Positions 6,556 to 6,736 of a stretch of DNA of 6,736 nt are shown piece by piece (position 1 is the first letter of the stretch; every line of letters starts with the position of its first letter). The notes beneath the pieces were generated by a model. It worked only from the letters and a program-made list of their open reading frames with translations, searched no databases and was not told the DNA's origin. A program made the translations under genes and the position numbers. The stretch is from Sulfurovum sp. (GTDB lineage Bacteria; Campylobacterota; Campylobacteria; Campylobacterales; Sulfurovaceae): NCBI GenBank assembly GCA_015663065.1, contig DQSX01000068.1:1-6736 (forward strand), read 5' to 3'.

Positions 6556-6736
6556 AGCATAACTCAAACATACTTATCTATCAAACCGAAGATGGACAAA
6601 CAAAGATACAAACCAGACTTGAAGATGAGACAGTTTGGCTCACCATAGAGCAAATGTCTGAACTGTTTCAGAAAAGTCGTTCTACTATTAATGAGCATAT
6701 ACTAAATATTTATAAAGAAGGTGAGCTAGAAAAAGA
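6552..6736 (+). CDS. rhuM: RhuM-family protein, N-terminal part (runs off right edge)
   Basis: The first 61 codons of a RhuM-family protein. The opening (NSNILIYQTEDGQTKIQTRL, then VWLTIEQMSELFQKSRSTINEHI, then YKEGEL) is the characteristic start of the family: a short strand-rich lead followed by a helix-turn-helix-like segment (about 31-50) that probably binds DNA. RhuM was named from a Salmonella pathogenicity island and relatives are common beside restriction-modification genes and in mobile islands, but the biochemical role is unsettled. Its ATG overlaps the stop of the truncated PLD gene (ATGA), so translation may be coupled; it also has its own strong Shine-Dalgarno. The remaining C-terminal part lies outside the window, so intactness cannot be judged. 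Confidence 0.85.
   Translation, partial: MKHNSNILIYQTEDGQTKIQTRLEDETVWLTIEQMSELFQKSRSTINEHILNIYKEGELEK

Overview
The window looks like a stretch of an AT-rich Gram-negative genome. Codon use, the style of the SWIM/SNF2 helicase and the antitoxin type suggest a Campylobacterota member such as a Sulfurovum/Sulfurimonas relative. That placement is inference from protein character only; no marker gene is present. All supportable genes lie on the + strand.

Left part (1-1302): most of an ABC transporter permease of the oligopeptide/dipeptide (OppC/DppC/YejE) class. It is open at the left edge and has an unusually long N-terminal half. Its base composition is visibly richer in GC than what follows. 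The 232-bp gap after it (1303-1534) holds a perfect 21-bp inverted repeat with an 18-nt loop. Each arm is itself palindromic and carries an outer GTAG head, the architecture of paired REP elements (a BIME).

Centre (1535-4942): a large SNF2-type superfamily 2 ATPase fused to an N-terminal SWIM zinc finger, intact with all main helicase motifs. Starting at the base after its stop codon is a textbook sigma70 promoter (TTGACA, 17 nt, TATAAT). It drives a compact two-gene type II toxin-antitoxin unit: a Phd/YefM-like antitoxin (4990-5232) and a PIN-domain ribonuclease toxin (5262-5624).

Right part (5680-6736): a GTG-initiated gene encodes the phospholipase-D-like (HKD) module normally found at the front of large helicases. 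The helicase body is missing. Just after the conserved TPYELY motif the frame runs into a roughly 110-bp GC-rich segment of different character and ends at 6555. Its stop overlaps by 4 nt the start of a RhuM-family gene that runs off the right edge.

Together, the region from about 1303 rightward reads as an accessory island: nucleic-acid remodelling ATPase, toxin-antitoxin unit, a truncated PLD-helicase remnant and RhuM. Such genes often cluster at defence or mobile-element hot spots. I see no evidence for one integrated multi-gene system. The features most worth a second look are the BIME-like repeat, the consensus promoter with a very short predicted leader, and the chimeric 3' end of the PLD gene with its GC-rich insert.
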